Assembly (NCBI GenBank): GCA_903862955.1 | Contig: CAIPAH010000022.1 | Coordinates: 240,541-304,540, forward strand | From: an uncultured Opitutia bacterium | Lineage (GTDB): Bacteria > Verrucomicrobiota > Verrucomicrobiia > Opitutales > Opitutaceae | Direction of reading: 5' to 3' | DNA length: 64,000 nt | Part shown: positions 1 to 8,446 of the stretch, piece by piece | Position numbering within the stretch: position 1 is the stretch's first letter | How the letters are laid out: every line of letters begins with the position of its first letter | Made by a program: the position numbers and the translations under genes | The notes under the pieces: model-generated | The model's input: the letters and a program-made list of their open reading frames with translations, nothing else | What the model was told of the DNA's origin: nothing | Database searches by the model: none

Positions 1-227
1 ACGCCGCTCACGAGATTTCCGCGCGGGGTCTCCACCGCCAGGTGATAGTGGTTTCGCATCACGCAGAACGCGTGCAGCCGCCATCCCATCCGCTCGCACG
101 CTTCGAAGAGGCAGTCCACAAACGCCTGCGCCGCACCGGCCGAATCGAAGAGGTCCGACCGGTAATTCCCGCGGTTCAGCACGTGGTAAATCGCACCGGC
201 GAACTCGATGCGGGGTTTGCGTGCCAC
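1..227 (-). CDS. REP-associated tyrosine transposase (Y1_Tnp/IS200-like), N-terminal part
   Basis: The reverse strand reads from a GTG at 227 as MARKPRIEFAGAIYHVLNRG, followed by a block ending FCVMRNHYHLAVETP near the window edge. This is the characteristic N-terminus of the Y1 transposase family: the YHVLNRG strand and the histidine-hydrophobic-histidine metal site seen here as NHYHL. The catalytic tyrosine would lie beyond base 1. An in-frame stop (TGA, 239-237) fixes the upstream limit, so the GTG is the only reasonable start. Members of this family (RAYTs) act on short palindromic REP elements. A candidate REP lies directly upstream at 263-300. The gene is cut by the window edge, so whether it is intact is unknown. 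Confidence 0.85.
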   Translation of the reverse strand, partial: MARKPRIEFAGAIYHVLNRGNYRSDLFDSAGAAQAFVDCLFEACERMGWRLHAFCVMRNHYHLAVETPRGNLVSG

Positions 228-262
228 GATGCCAAATCACCACCCAAACAAGGTGGGTTCAA

Positions 263-300
263 CTACAAAAGTTAGGGGCTGACCCCGTTAGTTAGGGGCT
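263..300. repeat. REP-like motif, copy 1 (next to the transposase)
   Basis: The segment contains ACAAAAGTTAGGGGCTGACC followed by CCGTTAGTTAGGGGCT, that is, the GTTAGGGGCT unit twice with a GGGGCTGACCCC palindrome between. The second unit includes the TAA stop codon of the DUF1684 gene (292-294). Related copies occur at 40064-40090 and 52165-52188. Placement beside the transposase start suggests it is the cognate REP, which is an inference. Confidence 0.6.
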
Positions 301-1215
301 GGCACTGTGGCCGCGGTATTTCTTTTCACCAGCGGTGACGGCTAGGGGGAGCTTGTTCTCTTTCGGCGGGAGGGGGCAGGTGGCGAAGGAGGTGAAGGCA
401 CACGGGGGGTTCTGGGCTTTGTTGAAATCGAGCACCACTTTGCCGTCCACGGCCGGCGCGGCATACAGAAACCGCGCTGCCGCATAGGTTTGGTCACCAC
501 TGGTCTGATCCGAGATCACAAAGAAAAGCACCCCATCCGGGTCTTCCTGGATCGGCAGGAGCTCATACGTGTGCCCGTCTCGCGTAAAAACGGCCTTACC
601 GAGGATCATCGCCGGCGCCACGCTGCCCAGGATGTTCGCGATCGGCACCTCCTTCGGTTTGTCGAACGCGACCCAGTCAGCCTCAATCCGCCAGCTGGGA
701 TCGATCGGGAAATAATCGATGCCGAGGAAATGCGTGCGCGTTGCCGCGTCACTGTCTTTCACCCGCAGCGCCCGTTTGCCGTCCCGATCGATGACATACA
801 GGCTCACCGTTCCCACCGTCACCATCGTCGGCCGGCCCCGTTGATCGTCGCGCAGGGTCGCGGCCAGTACCGGCTGGCCATCCACCTTGATCTCCGTCCC
901 CGGGTTGAACATCACGTGCACCGTTCCGTTGTCCGCCAAATTGAACACCCCGAGGTGCGCCGGCCCCTTGGCCAGTACCACCGCATTGTCCGGCGCCGTG
1001 CCCACGGTGTTTTCGCCCGTTTTTAGGAAATGCAGCCCGATCAAGCTCAGCCAGCCGTCCGGCTTCGTCAGTTGCTGTACGCGTTGCGTCCGCCACGCCT
1101 CGATCTCCGCCGTGTACGGATCCTTCGCCACCTCCGTCTTCGCAACCTCCGCCGCGATCAAACTCACCGCCAGCAGGCCGCCGACCAACCACCTGAAAAA
1201 TTTCGCGATCTTCAT
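292..1215 (-). CDS. DUF1684 domain-containing protein, secreted
   Basis: A 307-residue protein when started at the ATG at 1215, which gives a signal peptide ([20 protein letters not shown] followed by Ala-rich residues). The mature part matches the DUF1684 pattern throughout: [13 protein letters not shown] near residue 50, a central GIDYFP, and the conserved C-terminal block [16 protein letters not shown] followed by an [13 protein letters not shown] end. The function of DUF1684 is not established. The two cysteines of the C-terminal block are both present. The upstream extension of the frame (to 1332) lacks family similarity and was rejected. The gene diverges from the aldo/keto reductase at 1382. 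Confidence 0.85.
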   Translation of the reverse strand: MKIAKFFRWLVGGLLAVSLIAAEVAKTEVAKDPYTAEIEAWRTQRVQQLTKPDGWLSLIGLHFLKTGENTVGTAPDNAVVLAKGPAHLGVFNLADNGTVHVMFNPGTEIKVDGQPVLAATLRDDQRGRPTMVTVGTVSLYVIDRDGKRALRVKDSDAATRTHFLGIDYFPIDPSWRIEADWVAFDKPKEVPIANILGSVAPAMILGKAVFTRDGHTYELLPIQEDPDGVLFFVISDQTSGDQTYAAARFLYAAPAVDGKVVLDFNKAQNPPCAFTSFATCPLPPKENKLPLAVTAGEKKYRGHSASP

Positions 1216-1381
1216 GGCCGCCCATTCTACGCAGGCGCGTTCGCGTCGCCAGCCCGGAACAGCCTTAAATTTTTCGCCTTTCATCCCCGCCCCACCCCGC
1301 TCGCCGTCTTCCGGTTCACCGTTTCCCAACAACTTTCAGCGCGGGCTTTCACTTCGCGCCGATCCGCGCTACGCTGCCGGC

Positions 1382-2371
1382 ATGAAACAACGCACGTTGG
1401 GGAAAACCGGTTCGCTCGTCTCCGCCTTGGGCCTGGGTTGCATGGGCATGTCGGATTTTTATGGCGCCCGGGACGACTCCGAGTCGCTGGCCACCCTCAA
1501 CCACGCCCTCGACCGCGGCCTCACCTTTCTCGATACCGCCGATATGTACGGCTTCGGTGACAACGAGGAACTCGTCGGCCGCGTCCTCGCCACCCGCCGC
1601 AAACAGGTCTTTCTCGCCACCAAATTTGGCATCGTCCGCAGCCGCACCGACGCCACCGTGCGCGGCGTCAACGGCCGGCCGGAATATGTCCGCGCCGCAT
1701 GCGACGCCAGCCTTCGCCGCCTGGGCACGGATGTCATCGATCTTTACTACCAACATCGCGTCGATCCCAACACGCCCATCGAGGAAACGGTCGGCGCCAT
1801 GGCTGAACTCGTCCGCGCCGGCAAAGTCCGCCACCTTGGCCTCTCCGAAGCGGGCGCCGCCACGATCCGCCGCGCCCACGCGGTTCATCCCATCACCGCC
1901 TTGCAGTCAGAGTATTCGCTGTGGACCCGCGACCCGGAGGACGGCGTCCTGGCCACCTGCCGCGAACTGGGTATCGGCCTCGTCGCCTACAGCCCGCTCG
2001 GCCGCGGTTTCCTGACCGGCCAGTTCAAGCGGTTCGAAGACTTCGCAGCCGACGACTACCGGCGGGTTTCGCCGCGGTTCCAAGGCGAGAACTTTCAGCG
2101 CAACCTCAACCTGGTCGAGCGCGTGACCGAGATCGCCCGCGCCAAACACTGCACGCCGGGCCAGCTCGCCCTCTCGTGGGTTCTCGCGCAGGGCCCCGAC
2201 ATCGTGCCCATTCCCGGGACCAAACGCCGCGCCTTTCTCGACGAGAATCTCGGCGCGCTGGATATCACGCTCTCCGCGGCGGAGCTCACCCAGATCGACG
2301 CAATCTTCCCGAAAAACGCCGCCGCCGGCCTGCGTTATCCCGCGCTCATGATGAGTGCGGTGGGACGCTGA
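1382..2371 (+). CDS. Aldo/keto reductase
   Basis: A 329-residue NADPH-dependent (beta/alpha)8-barrel oxidoreductase that would reduce aldehydes or ketones in the cytoplasm. The catalytic tetrad is visible: Asp51 and Tyr56 in DTADMYG, Lys81 in ATKFG, and His125 in YQHRVDP. The C-terminal cofactor-binding segment VPIPGTKR followed by an ENLGAL motif is typical of the YakC/AKR13 type. Start at the ATG that opens [10 protein letters not shown], the usual family N-terminus. Substrate cannot be told from sequence. Monocistronic, convergent with the MFS gene. Confidence 0.93.
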   Translation: MKQRTLGKTGSLVSALGLGCMGMSDFYGARDDSESLATLNHALDRGLTFLDTADMYGFGDNEELVGRVLATRRKQVFLATKFGIVRSRTDATVRGVNGRPEYVRAACDASLRRLGTDVIDLYYQHRVDPNTPIEETVGAMAELVRAGKVRHLGLSEAGAATIRRAHAVHPITALQSEYSLWTRDPEDGVLATCRELGIGLVAYSPLGRGFLTGQFKRFEDFAADDYRRVSPRFQGENFQRNLNLVERVTEIARAKHCTPGQLALSWVLAQGPDIVPIPGTKRRAFLDENLGALDITLSAAELTQIDAIFPKNAAAGLRYPALMMSAVGR

Positions 2372-2422
2372 CGGCTTCCGCAGCGAATACCTCCGCCCAC
2401 TGCAGACCGTTCGATCTCGTGA

Positions 2423-3676
2423 TCACGCGGTCGCCTCGGGTGGCGCGCCGTGGCCCAGGCGCACGTCGCGCCGGAAGCTGCGCACCGCGAGCCACAGCGC
2501 GATCACCGAGAGCACCGCGCCCTCGTAGAACGCGATGCCGGGCAGGTGAAACGAGCGTTCGGGGGAGATGGCCCAGCCGAAACTGTGCGACGCGATGAAA
2601 GGTCCGGGAATACCCGCTAGGCTCGCCAGTCCCGCAAACACACCCTGCACGGCGCCTTGCTCGTTGGACGGGACGTGCTTGGTCACGTAAGATTGCAGCG
2701 CGGGACCCGAGATGCCGGCAAATGCGCCGACACAAATGATGGCGTAGATCATCCAGCCGTAGGGCGCGCTGCCGTAGCCGATGAACGCGACGATCGAGAT
2801 GCAGAAACCGACGATGACCGCCCGCGTGTCGCCGAGCTTCGGCACGATCTTCTTCACCAGCGTGGCCTGGATCAACCCGGTCGCCACGCCAACAAACATC
2901 AGCGAGAGGCCGACCTGCAATGTGTCCCAGCCATAGCGTTCCTCGGTGTAGAGCGCCCAATTCGTCTGCAGCATCACCTGCGCGAGCGTGAGGATGAAGT
3001 AGCACTCCACCAAGCCCAGCACGGCGGGAAAGCGCTTCATCGCGTAAAGCGCACCAATCGGATTGGCCCGTTTCCATTCAAACGCCCGGCGGTTCTCCGG
3101 CTTCAGCGACTCCGGCAGCACGAAATATCCGAAGATGAAGTTCAACGCCGCGCAGCCGGCCGCGAACCAGAAGGGCAGGTGCAGGCTGTATTTCCCCAGC
3201 AAGCCGCCCAGCGCCGGGCCGATGATGAAGCCGATGCCGAAAGCCGCACCCAACAGGCCGAACGACTGCGCGCGTTTTTCCGGCGGGGTCACATCCGCGA
3301 TGTAGGCATTCGCCGTGGCCAGCACGCCGGCCGTGGAACCGGCCACGATGCGCGCGATGAAAAACCAGGCGAGCGTCGGCGCACAGGCCATGATCACGTA
3401 GTCAATGGCCGAGCCGGCGGTCGCGATGAGGATGATGCGCCGGCGGCCGAAGCGGTCTGAGAGCGAGCCAAGGATCGGCGAACAGATGAACTGCATCAGC
3501 GCGTAGATGCTGACGATCCAACCGAAGGAATAAGACCCGGTCGTGAAGTCACCGCCTTGGAATTCCTTGATCAGTTTCGGCAGCACCGGGATGAGCAGGC
3601 CGAAACCGACGATCGAGAGGACCAGCGTGATGAAAATGAAGCCGACGGCGGGCTTCCGGGCTGACGCATTACTCAT
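2423..3676 (-). CDS. MFS transporter, TetA/DHA1-like
   Basis: A 417-residue integral membrane protein with the twelve-helix plan of the major facilitator superfamily. It has the loop 2-3 signature [10 protein letters not shown] and a strongly hydrophobic N-terminal helix containing [12 protein letters not shown], as in tetracycline-type drug/H+ antiporters. Start chosen at the ATG at 3676 because MSNASARK is followed by helix 1 and a GGGGGA Shine-Dalgarno sits just upstream. Longer versions add a polar stretch with no similarity. Likely an exporter of small molecules; the substrate is unknown and resistance should not be assumed. Confidence 0.9.
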   Translation of the reverse strand: MSNASARKPAVGFIFITLVLSIVGFGLLIPVLPKLIKEFQGGDFTTGSYSFGWIVSIYALMQFICSPILGSLSDRFGRRRIILIATAGSAIDYVIMACAPTLAWFFIARIVAGSTAGVLATANAYIADVTPPEKRAQSFGLLGAAFGIGFIIGPALGGLLGKYSLHLPFWFAAGCAALNFIFGYFVLPESLKPENRRAFEWKRANPIGALYAMKRFPAVLGLVECYFILTLAQVMLQTNWALYTEERYGWDTLQVGLSLMFVGVATGLIQATLVKKIVPKLGDTRAVIVGFCISIVAFIGYGSAPYGWMIYAIICVGAFAGISGPALQSYVTKHVPSNEQGAVQGVFAGLASLAGIPGPFIASHSFGWAISPERSFHLPGIAFYEGAVLSVIALWLAVRSFRRDVRLGHGAPPEATA

Positions 3677-3856
3677 TCCCCCATCGTTTGTGGCCGCCGC
3701 GCCCTTGGCGAGCCTGCAAACGGTCCCCCTTCCTATCTCCATGTCCCGGCTAATTTTCATCGAAAAAATAGCCCCCCGGTGACACCCGTGCGCCGTTCCA
3801 ACGTCATAGCAGACATGGAACAACCAGCCCATTTCGACCCTCTAACTTCCACCATC

Positions 3857-4369
3857 ATGAAAGCACTGCCTTCCTACCTGACCTCCCTGGCCCTCGCCGG
3901 TTTACTGACCGGCTGCGTGGGCACGGGCCCGAATACCCAGCAAGGTGCCGTCGGGGGCGCCGCCCTCGGCGCGCTCGCCGGGGCCATCATCGGCAACAAC
4001 AGCGGGGGCCACAATGCCGCCGCGGGTGCCCTGATTGGCGGTGCCGCCGGTGCCATTGCGGGGGGCACGATCGGCAACAGCATCGATAACGAGCGGGGCA
4101 CGCTCTACACCTCCGAAAGCCAGGCCACCACCACCTACACGGTGGCCCAGCCGCCGGCACCTCCCCCGCCGCAACCTGAGGTCGTCGTTTATCAACCGGG
4201 TCCCGAATACGTGTGGGTGCCGGGCTATTGGGCCTTCAACGGCTCGGCGTATATCTGGATCGGTGGCCGTTGGGCTCGTCCGCCCCACCATCGCTACCAC
4301 GCCTACTATGCCCCGCATTGGGAGCATCGCGGCGGCAGCTACGTCTACATCCAGGGCTACTGGCACTAG
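3857..4369 (+). CDS. Glycine-zipper lipoprotein with WXXGXW repeats
   Basis: A 170-residue outer-membrane-type lipoprotein. The signal peptide ends in the lipobox LLTGC. Next comes a glycine-zipper segment (GGAALGALAGAIIGNN and a second GAAGAIAGG block, roughly residues 33-75). A proline linker follows, then a C-terminal domain with WVPGYW, WIGGRW and a final IQGYW repeat. WXXGXW proteins are common envelope components of undefined role. The first ~45 residues are almost identical, also at DNA level, to the lipoprotein at 10703-11230, so the two are paralogues. Start set at the ATG opening the signal peptide. Confidence 0.85.
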   Translation: MKALPSYLTSLALAGLLTGCVGTGPNTQQGAVGGAALGALAGAIIGNNSGGHNAAAGALIGGAAGAIAGGTIGNSIDNERGTLYTSESQATTTYTVAQPPAPPPPQPEVVVYQPGPEYVWVPGYWAFNGSAYIWIGGRWARPPHHRYHAYYAPHWEHRGGSYVYIQGYWH

Positions 4370-4394
4370 TCTCCGTTTCGCGACGCAATAAAAA

Positions 4395-4418
4395 AGCCCC
4401 GCCGGCTGCGGCGGGGCT
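4395..4418 (-). terminator. Rho-independent terminator
   Basis: On the minus strand a 10-bp stem AGCCCCGCCG/CGGCGGGGCT with a 4-nt loop is followed by TTTTTTATT. It lies 25 bp past the stop of the DUF1059-like gene at 4443-4724 and serves that gene. The T-run is on the minus side only. Confidence 0.85.
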
Positions 4419-4442
4419 CGCGTTAGCACCGGCTGACCGGTG

Positions 4443-4724
4443 TTACTTCGTTTCCGTTGAAACCTGCACCATCGCTTCGGCATCCGCGTCGCTGAGCACC
4501 ATGCCGTTGTGGTGGGTTTTGGCATGCTGCTTGAGCATGGCGATCACCTCCGCCTTGTCGTGGCTCTTCACCGTGAAGCCGCAGCCCGCGGACGGCGGGC
4601 AACTGGCGTAATAGACAGGCGTGTTGGCTGCTTCCGAGTTGGCCGTCTCTCCAGCGATCGCGAGCGTCGTGGCGAAAACGCCGAAGAGCAGCGCGCCGAG
4701 CACTGCGATCAGGTTCTTTTTCAT
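4443..4724 (-). CDS. DUF1059-like small secreted protein, copy A
   Basis: A 93-residue protein: a signal peptide (MKKNLIAVLGALLFG...), a cleavable Ala-rich region, then a compact domain with YYASCPPSAGCGF, VKSHDKAEVIAMLKQHAKTH and MVLSDADAEAMV. The C-x(n)-C...HAKxxH arrangement resembles DUF1059 proteins, small cysteine/histidine proteins of unknown role. Start at the ATG 4724 is supported by a perfect AGGAGG in CAGGAGGACAGT directly upstream. It has its own terminator. A frameshifted tandem copy lies at 4913-5187. Confidence 0.8.
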   Translation of the reverse strand: MKKNLIAVLGALLFGVFATTLAIAGETANSEAANTPVYYASCPPSAGCGFTVKSHDKAEVIAMLKQHAKTHHNGMVLSDADAEAMVQVSTETK

Positions 4725-4865
4725 ACTGTCCTCCTGTTGGGGTTGTGTTTGGCGGCGCTGTCGCCGCCGGGGTCCGACCAATGTGGGCAGCTTGGCTGGT
4801 TTGTCAAAGGAGCCCCCCTTTGCACCCCTCCTGCCGGCCTGATCCTCTCACAGGAGGACAGAAAA

Positions 4866-4888
4866 AGCCCCGCCGCTCACGCGGGGCT
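4866..4888 (-). terminator. Rho-independent terminator
   Basis: The minus strand reads AGCCCCGC, loop, GCGGGGCT, then TTTTTC. It follows the stop of the frameshifted DUF1059-like copy by about 25 bp and has nearly the same stem as the terminator after copy A, so terminator and gene were duplicated together. Confidence 0.8.
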
Positions 4889-4912
4889 TCACTCGCGCGG
4901 GTGACCGCCGGT

Positions 4913-5187
4913 TCACTTCTTGGGTTCGGTGGTCTTCACCATCGCCTCGGCGTCCGCGTCGCTGAGCACGAGGCCGTGTGATGCGCCTTCGCGTGCTCCT
5001 GCAGCAACGCCACCACCTCCTCGCGATCGTGGCTCTTCACGCTGAAACTGCAGGGCGCCTTGCACTTCGCCGAATACATCGGCGGCTTGGGGGTTTCCGA
5101 TTTGCCCGCGTCGGCGGCGAGCATGAGCACGGGAGCGAACAGGCCGAATGCCACCGCGAAAAGCGTGGCGAGGAGGTTCTTTTTCAT
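4913..5187 (-). pseudogene. DUF1059-like small secreted protein, copy B, frameshifted
   Basis: Starts at the ATG 5187 as MKKNLLATLFAVAFGLF and follows copy A through VKSHDREEVVALLQEHAKAHH. It then leaves the frame: the original frame continues with an unrelated tail and stops near 4936, while the adjacent frame encodes the family C-terminus GLVLSDADAEAMVKTTEPKK ending at 4913. Comparison with copy A (CACAACGGC) shows that one A is missing at about 4975-4979 (CAC-ACGGCC). So this is either a recent 1-bp deletion or a sequencing error. The terminator is retained. It could still yield a protein with an altered last ~20 residues. Confidence 0.75.
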
Positions 5188-5365
5188 GACTGGTTCCTTG
5201 TTTGTCTGGATTGTGGCGGCGCGCTGGCCGCCGGGTTGACTGTCGTGGTTGAAGGGCCGGTGCCCGGGCTGGTTCGCCCGAGCGCCGGCCTTTACTGCGG
5301 CCGATGTTTTGTGATGATGCCGGCGCGACCCTAGTTTTGGACTGTAACAATTCCGTATTTCACCC

Positions 5366-6193
5366 GTGAGAATTTGCATCGTCACCGACATGGAAGGCCT
5401 GGCCGGCGTCAGCGACTGGGAACAGTGCTACGCGACCGACGACGACGACCCTGCGTATCTCCACGGACTCGCCCAGCTCGCCGGCGACACCAATGCCACG
5501 GTCGCAGGCTGCTTCGACGCGGGCGCCACGGAGGTCGTGGTGTGGGACGGCCACGGCCGCAACCGCCAGCAGGCCTTCACGCGCGTCACACTCGATCCGC
5601 GGGCAACACTGCGGAAGTTGGAAGTGGGAGTTCCGATCCGCTTCGATGGACTCGACCAGACCACCGCCGGCGTTGTCATGGTGGGTCAGCACGCCATGGC
5701 CGGCACCTTGAACGGGTTCCTCGACCACACCCAGTGTCCGAAGGAAATCTGCCGTTTCCAAATCAACGGCGAGGAGCACGGCGAGATGAGCCAGTTCGCG
5801 CTCCACGCGGGCGCGTTTGGCGTGCCGCTGCTGCACGTCTCGGGCGACGAAGCGCTCTGCGCGGAGGCGCGCCGACTTTTCCCGTGGGTCGCGACGACCG
5901 CGACCAAGCGCGGCACCAGCTGGGCGACGTGCGAACTCTATCCGGAGGAAGCCGTGCGGGCCCGGATCCGGCGCGATGTCGCCGCAGCAATCTCCCATCG
6001 CGCCGCCGCGCGGCCCTGGCAGCTACCGATGCCGGCAGAGGTGAAGGTCGAATTCGCCTACACTGCACTCGCCGATCCGATCGCGGCCATCCCCGGCGTC
6101 CGACGTCCGCATGCGCGCACCGTCGCGTGGAAAATTTCCGACCCGCGCTTCATCTACAACTGGCCGTCCGCCGACTGGCACCCGCCGGCTTGA
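5366..6193 (+). CDS. M55-family D-aminopeptidase (DppA-like)
   Basis: A 275-residue cytoplasmic zinc peptidase of the DppA family, which removes D-amino acids from small peptides, possibly peptidoglycan-derived. The metal and catalytic residues of the family are recognisable: Asp8 and Glu10 in TDMEG, His63 in WDGHG, His109 in VGQHAMAG, and a Glu in INGEEHGE near residue 136. The start is GTG at 5366, because the family motif xxDMEG must begin at residue ~8 and no ATG is available. Convergent with the hydrolase at 6234. Confidence 0.88.
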   Translation: MRICIVTDMEGLAGVSDWEQCYATDDDDPAYLHGLAQLAGDTNATVAGCFDAGATEVVVWDGHGRNRQQAFTRVTLDPRATLRKLEVGVPIRFDGLDQTTAGVVMVGQHAMAGTLNGFLDHTQCPKEICRFQINGEEHGEMSQFALHAGAFGVPLLHVSGDEALCAEARRLFPWVATTATKRGTSWATCELYPEEAVRARIRRDVAAAISHRAAARPWQLPMPAEVKVEFAYTALADPIAAIPGVRRPHARTVAWKISDPRFIYNWPSADWHPPA

Positions 6194-6233
6194 TCGGTCT
6201 TTTTGTAACGCTCTTCGCGGCCTTTGCGGGGGA

Positions 6234-8369
6234 TCAACGCCGTTTCGCCGCCGCGAGCTGGTCGATCAGCACCGCGACGTAGGACGTGAAGCCGTGGTTG
6301 CAGCTCACGTTCTTCTGGAAGAGTTCCCAGAGCGTGCCCGTCGTGCGCGCCATCGGCAGGTAGTTCTTGAGCACCTCGCGCCGTGCGGCTTCGAATTCGC
6401 CGTTCTCGATCAGCAGCTGGAAGCGCATGATCTTTCCGACGAAGACATTGGCCGGCAGCAGCGGGCCGTAATCGGCGCGGACGAGCCGGCGCCACAAATC
6501 CGCCTCGCGGCGCGGCGTGGCCAGGCCGGTGAAGAAGGCGTAATATTGGCAGACCTCGCTGGCGTCATCGCGGACGACGAGCTGCTCGTGGTGGTCACGG
6601 ACGGCGTGGTCCACAAACCGCCCGTTGCGCCAGGCCAGCTCGCGCACGGTCGCGTCGATCAGGTCCGCCTGCTGCGCGAGCCGGCGGTCGCCCAACAACC
6701 GCGACGCGGAGCGCAGCATCATCGCGTAGAGCATGTTCGTCGGGAAGTTCACCTCCTTGACGAAGTCGTTCGCCTTGGACCACTCCACGAAGACCCAGCT
6801 CTTCAGCCGCTCGAGCAGTCCCCGCTCATTTTCGAACTGCCGGAAATACCTGACCAGGCCCTGCACGCGGCGCCGGACCAGCGGCTGCCACTCGCGCGGC
6901 AGCCGGCGGTCGCGCCGCGCTTCGTCGAGCTGGATGACGAGGAACATCGCCCAGTTGGGAATGAACTCGGAGCGCAACGGCTCGGCCGGATAGCACATCG
7001 GGACCATGCCCGCCGGCAACTCCGGCCGATCCGGCATCACGAGGTAATTCTCCAGGAAGGCGCGTTCGATGCGGTTGTCCCCGGTGAGATGCCACTCGGC
7101 GCGGGCCGTGAACAGGCTGTCGCAGAGCCAGCCGGCGCGCTCGCGGCCGGGGCAATCCATGAAGATGTCGAGGGCGTTCTGGCGATAGCTCGCGAGCGCG
7201 GCGCGGCGCACCTGCCGCGCGCCCGCAGCGAGGTTTTTCGGCGCTTCGCGCAGCGCGGTGCCGTTCTGGTAGTGGCGCAGGCGGATGTCCGAGACCTCCA
7301 CTGTTCCCGACCACGCGATCACCTGGAGATGCTGGAACGTATACGGCTCGAACGCCTCCAAGTCGACGGTCGCGCCAGGCGCCAGGTCGATCCAGATCAC
7401 GTTCTCGCACGACGAACGGTCGAACTTGATTTGCCCGTCGACGAGGATCTCATCGAACACCAGCACCAGCCGCGCACCGCGCCGGCTGTGTGCGCGCACC
7501 GCGGGAAAGCCCGTGCAATCCCGGCCGAAATCCGCGCGCACCCACGTGCGCGGCCGCAGGGTGAGGCTCGTGCCGCGACGCAGCGGCGCCGTGCCCTCCG
7601 ACTTGAAGGGCGTGCCGGCCACCGGCGTGAAGACCGGCCAGTCGAGCTGGTCGGTCGTAAATCCCGGCGACGTATTCGGGACGTCGAAGATGTGCCGCCA
7701 CTTCTCCACCTTCGCGAACAGCGCCGCGTTGAACGGCAGCGCCCGCCCGCGCATGGCGGCCACCCGCGGATGCGCGATGGAAAGATCAGGATAGGCCACG
7801 CCACGCTCGAGCCAGGTGCGGGCAAACGTCACCCGCGCGAGCTTTGCAGGGCGAGACGGCATGTAGCCTTGCGCCTGCCATGTCAGGCCGCTCGCGCCGA
7901 AGCGGTAGGCCTCGGCAAACGCCCGCTGGTAGCTAAAGCGCTCGACGCGCTGCACGCGTTCCTTGCGGCGCTCCGCCACGAAGCCGCCGCCGCGCGGGGC
8001 CGTCCATGCGAGCGTCTCTTTGCCTGCCACGATTTCGGCGCAGCAAAACGCGGGCTCATTCGTCGAGCAGAACGTCGGCACGCCATACTCCATCACTTCG
8101 ATCACCACGCCAAGCCGACCCGCGGCATCGGCCGTCACCGGCCACTCGTCGACGCGCGCATGTCCGTGCGCCGTCCGGGCCGGGCCGCGCCCGACCAGCT
8201 CACCGTTCGCCCAGACGCGATAGGCCTGCGCCGCCGCGATGCGCACCGTGGCCCGTCGCGCGCGGGGGAGCTCCACGTGGGCGTGAAAGCTCACCCAGAT
8301 GTTCTTCTGGCCAGCGAGTGAACCCGGCCAGACGGAGACAGCACGGGTGAAGGGACGGTAGGATTTCAT
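6234..8369 (-). CDS. Alpha-L-rhamnosidase-like glycoside hydrolase
   Basis: A 711-residue protein organised like GH78/alpha-L-rhamnosidases: an N-terminal beta-sandwich with ANGELVGRGPAR (~residue 55-65) and a jelly-roll section with the VRADFGRDCTGF block. A C-terminal (alpha/alpha)6 barrel follows, beginning near the conserved FMDCPGRERAGWLCD segment, whose acidic and tryptophan residues match the rhamnosidase active-site region. No signal peptide is evident. It may act on glycosides imported into the cytoplasm. The start at ATG 8369 avoids an Arg-rich upstream extension that runs through a palindromic repeat (8381-8446). Confidence 0.75.
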   Translation of the reverse strand: MKSYRPFTRAVSVWPGSLAGQKNIWVSFHAHVELPRARRATVRIAAAQAYRVWANGELVGRGPARTAHGHARVDEWPVTADAAGRLGVVIEVMEYGVPTFCSTNEPAFCCAEIVAGKETLAWTAPRGGGFVAERRKERVQRVERFSYQRAFAEAYRFGASGLTWQAQGYMPSRPAKLARVTFARTWLERGVAYPDLSIAHPRVAAMRGRALPFNAALFAKVEKWRHIFDVPNTSPGFTTDQLDWPVFTPVAGTPFKSEGTAPLRRGTSLTLRPRTWVRADFGRDCTGFPAVRAHSRRGARLVLVFDEILVDGQIKFDRSSCENVIWIDLAPGATVDLEAFEPYTFQHLQVIAWSGTVEVSDIRLRHYQNGTALREAPKNLAAGARQVRRAALASYRQNALDIFMDCPGRERAGWLCDSLFTARAEWHLTGDNRIERAFLENYLVMPDRPELPAGMVPMCYPAEPLRSEFIPNWAMFLVIQLDEARRDRRLPREWQPLVRRRVQGLVRYFRQFENERGLLERLKSWVFVEWSKANDFVKEVNFPTNMLYAMMLRSASRLLGDRRLAQQADLIDATVRELAWRNGRFVDHAVRDHHEQLVVRDDASEVCQYYAFFTGLATPRREADLWRRLVRADYGPLLPANVFVGKIMRFQLLIENGEFEAARREVLKNYLPMARTTGTLWELFQKNVSCNHGFTSYVAVLIDQLAAAKRR

Positions 8370-8380
8370 GAAGGGTGGAA

Positions 8381-8446
8381 GGTAGGCCGGGCGCTCCGCG
8401 CGCGGCCCAGTTGAAGCACGATCGCGCGCAGAGCGCCCGGCCCACC
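8381..8446. repeat. Long imperfect palindrome (GGCCGGGCGCTC family)
   Basis: The arms GGTAGGCCGGGCGCTCCGCG (continuing CGCG) at 8381-8404 and the reverse complement at 8423-8446 match at about 22 of 24 positions, around an 18-nt loop. It fills the gap between the hydrolase and the desaturase and abuts the desaturase stop codon. It probably folds as a hairpin and may serve as terminator or REP-like element. Confidence 0.75.

Noticed and set aside
1..300. A complete insertion sequence
   Set aside because: Only the N-terminal part of the transposase is in the window and no terminal repeats can be paired.
6111..8321. A 736-codon plus-strand frame opposite the rhamnosidase-like gene
   Set aside because: His/Arg-rich shadow with no family features.
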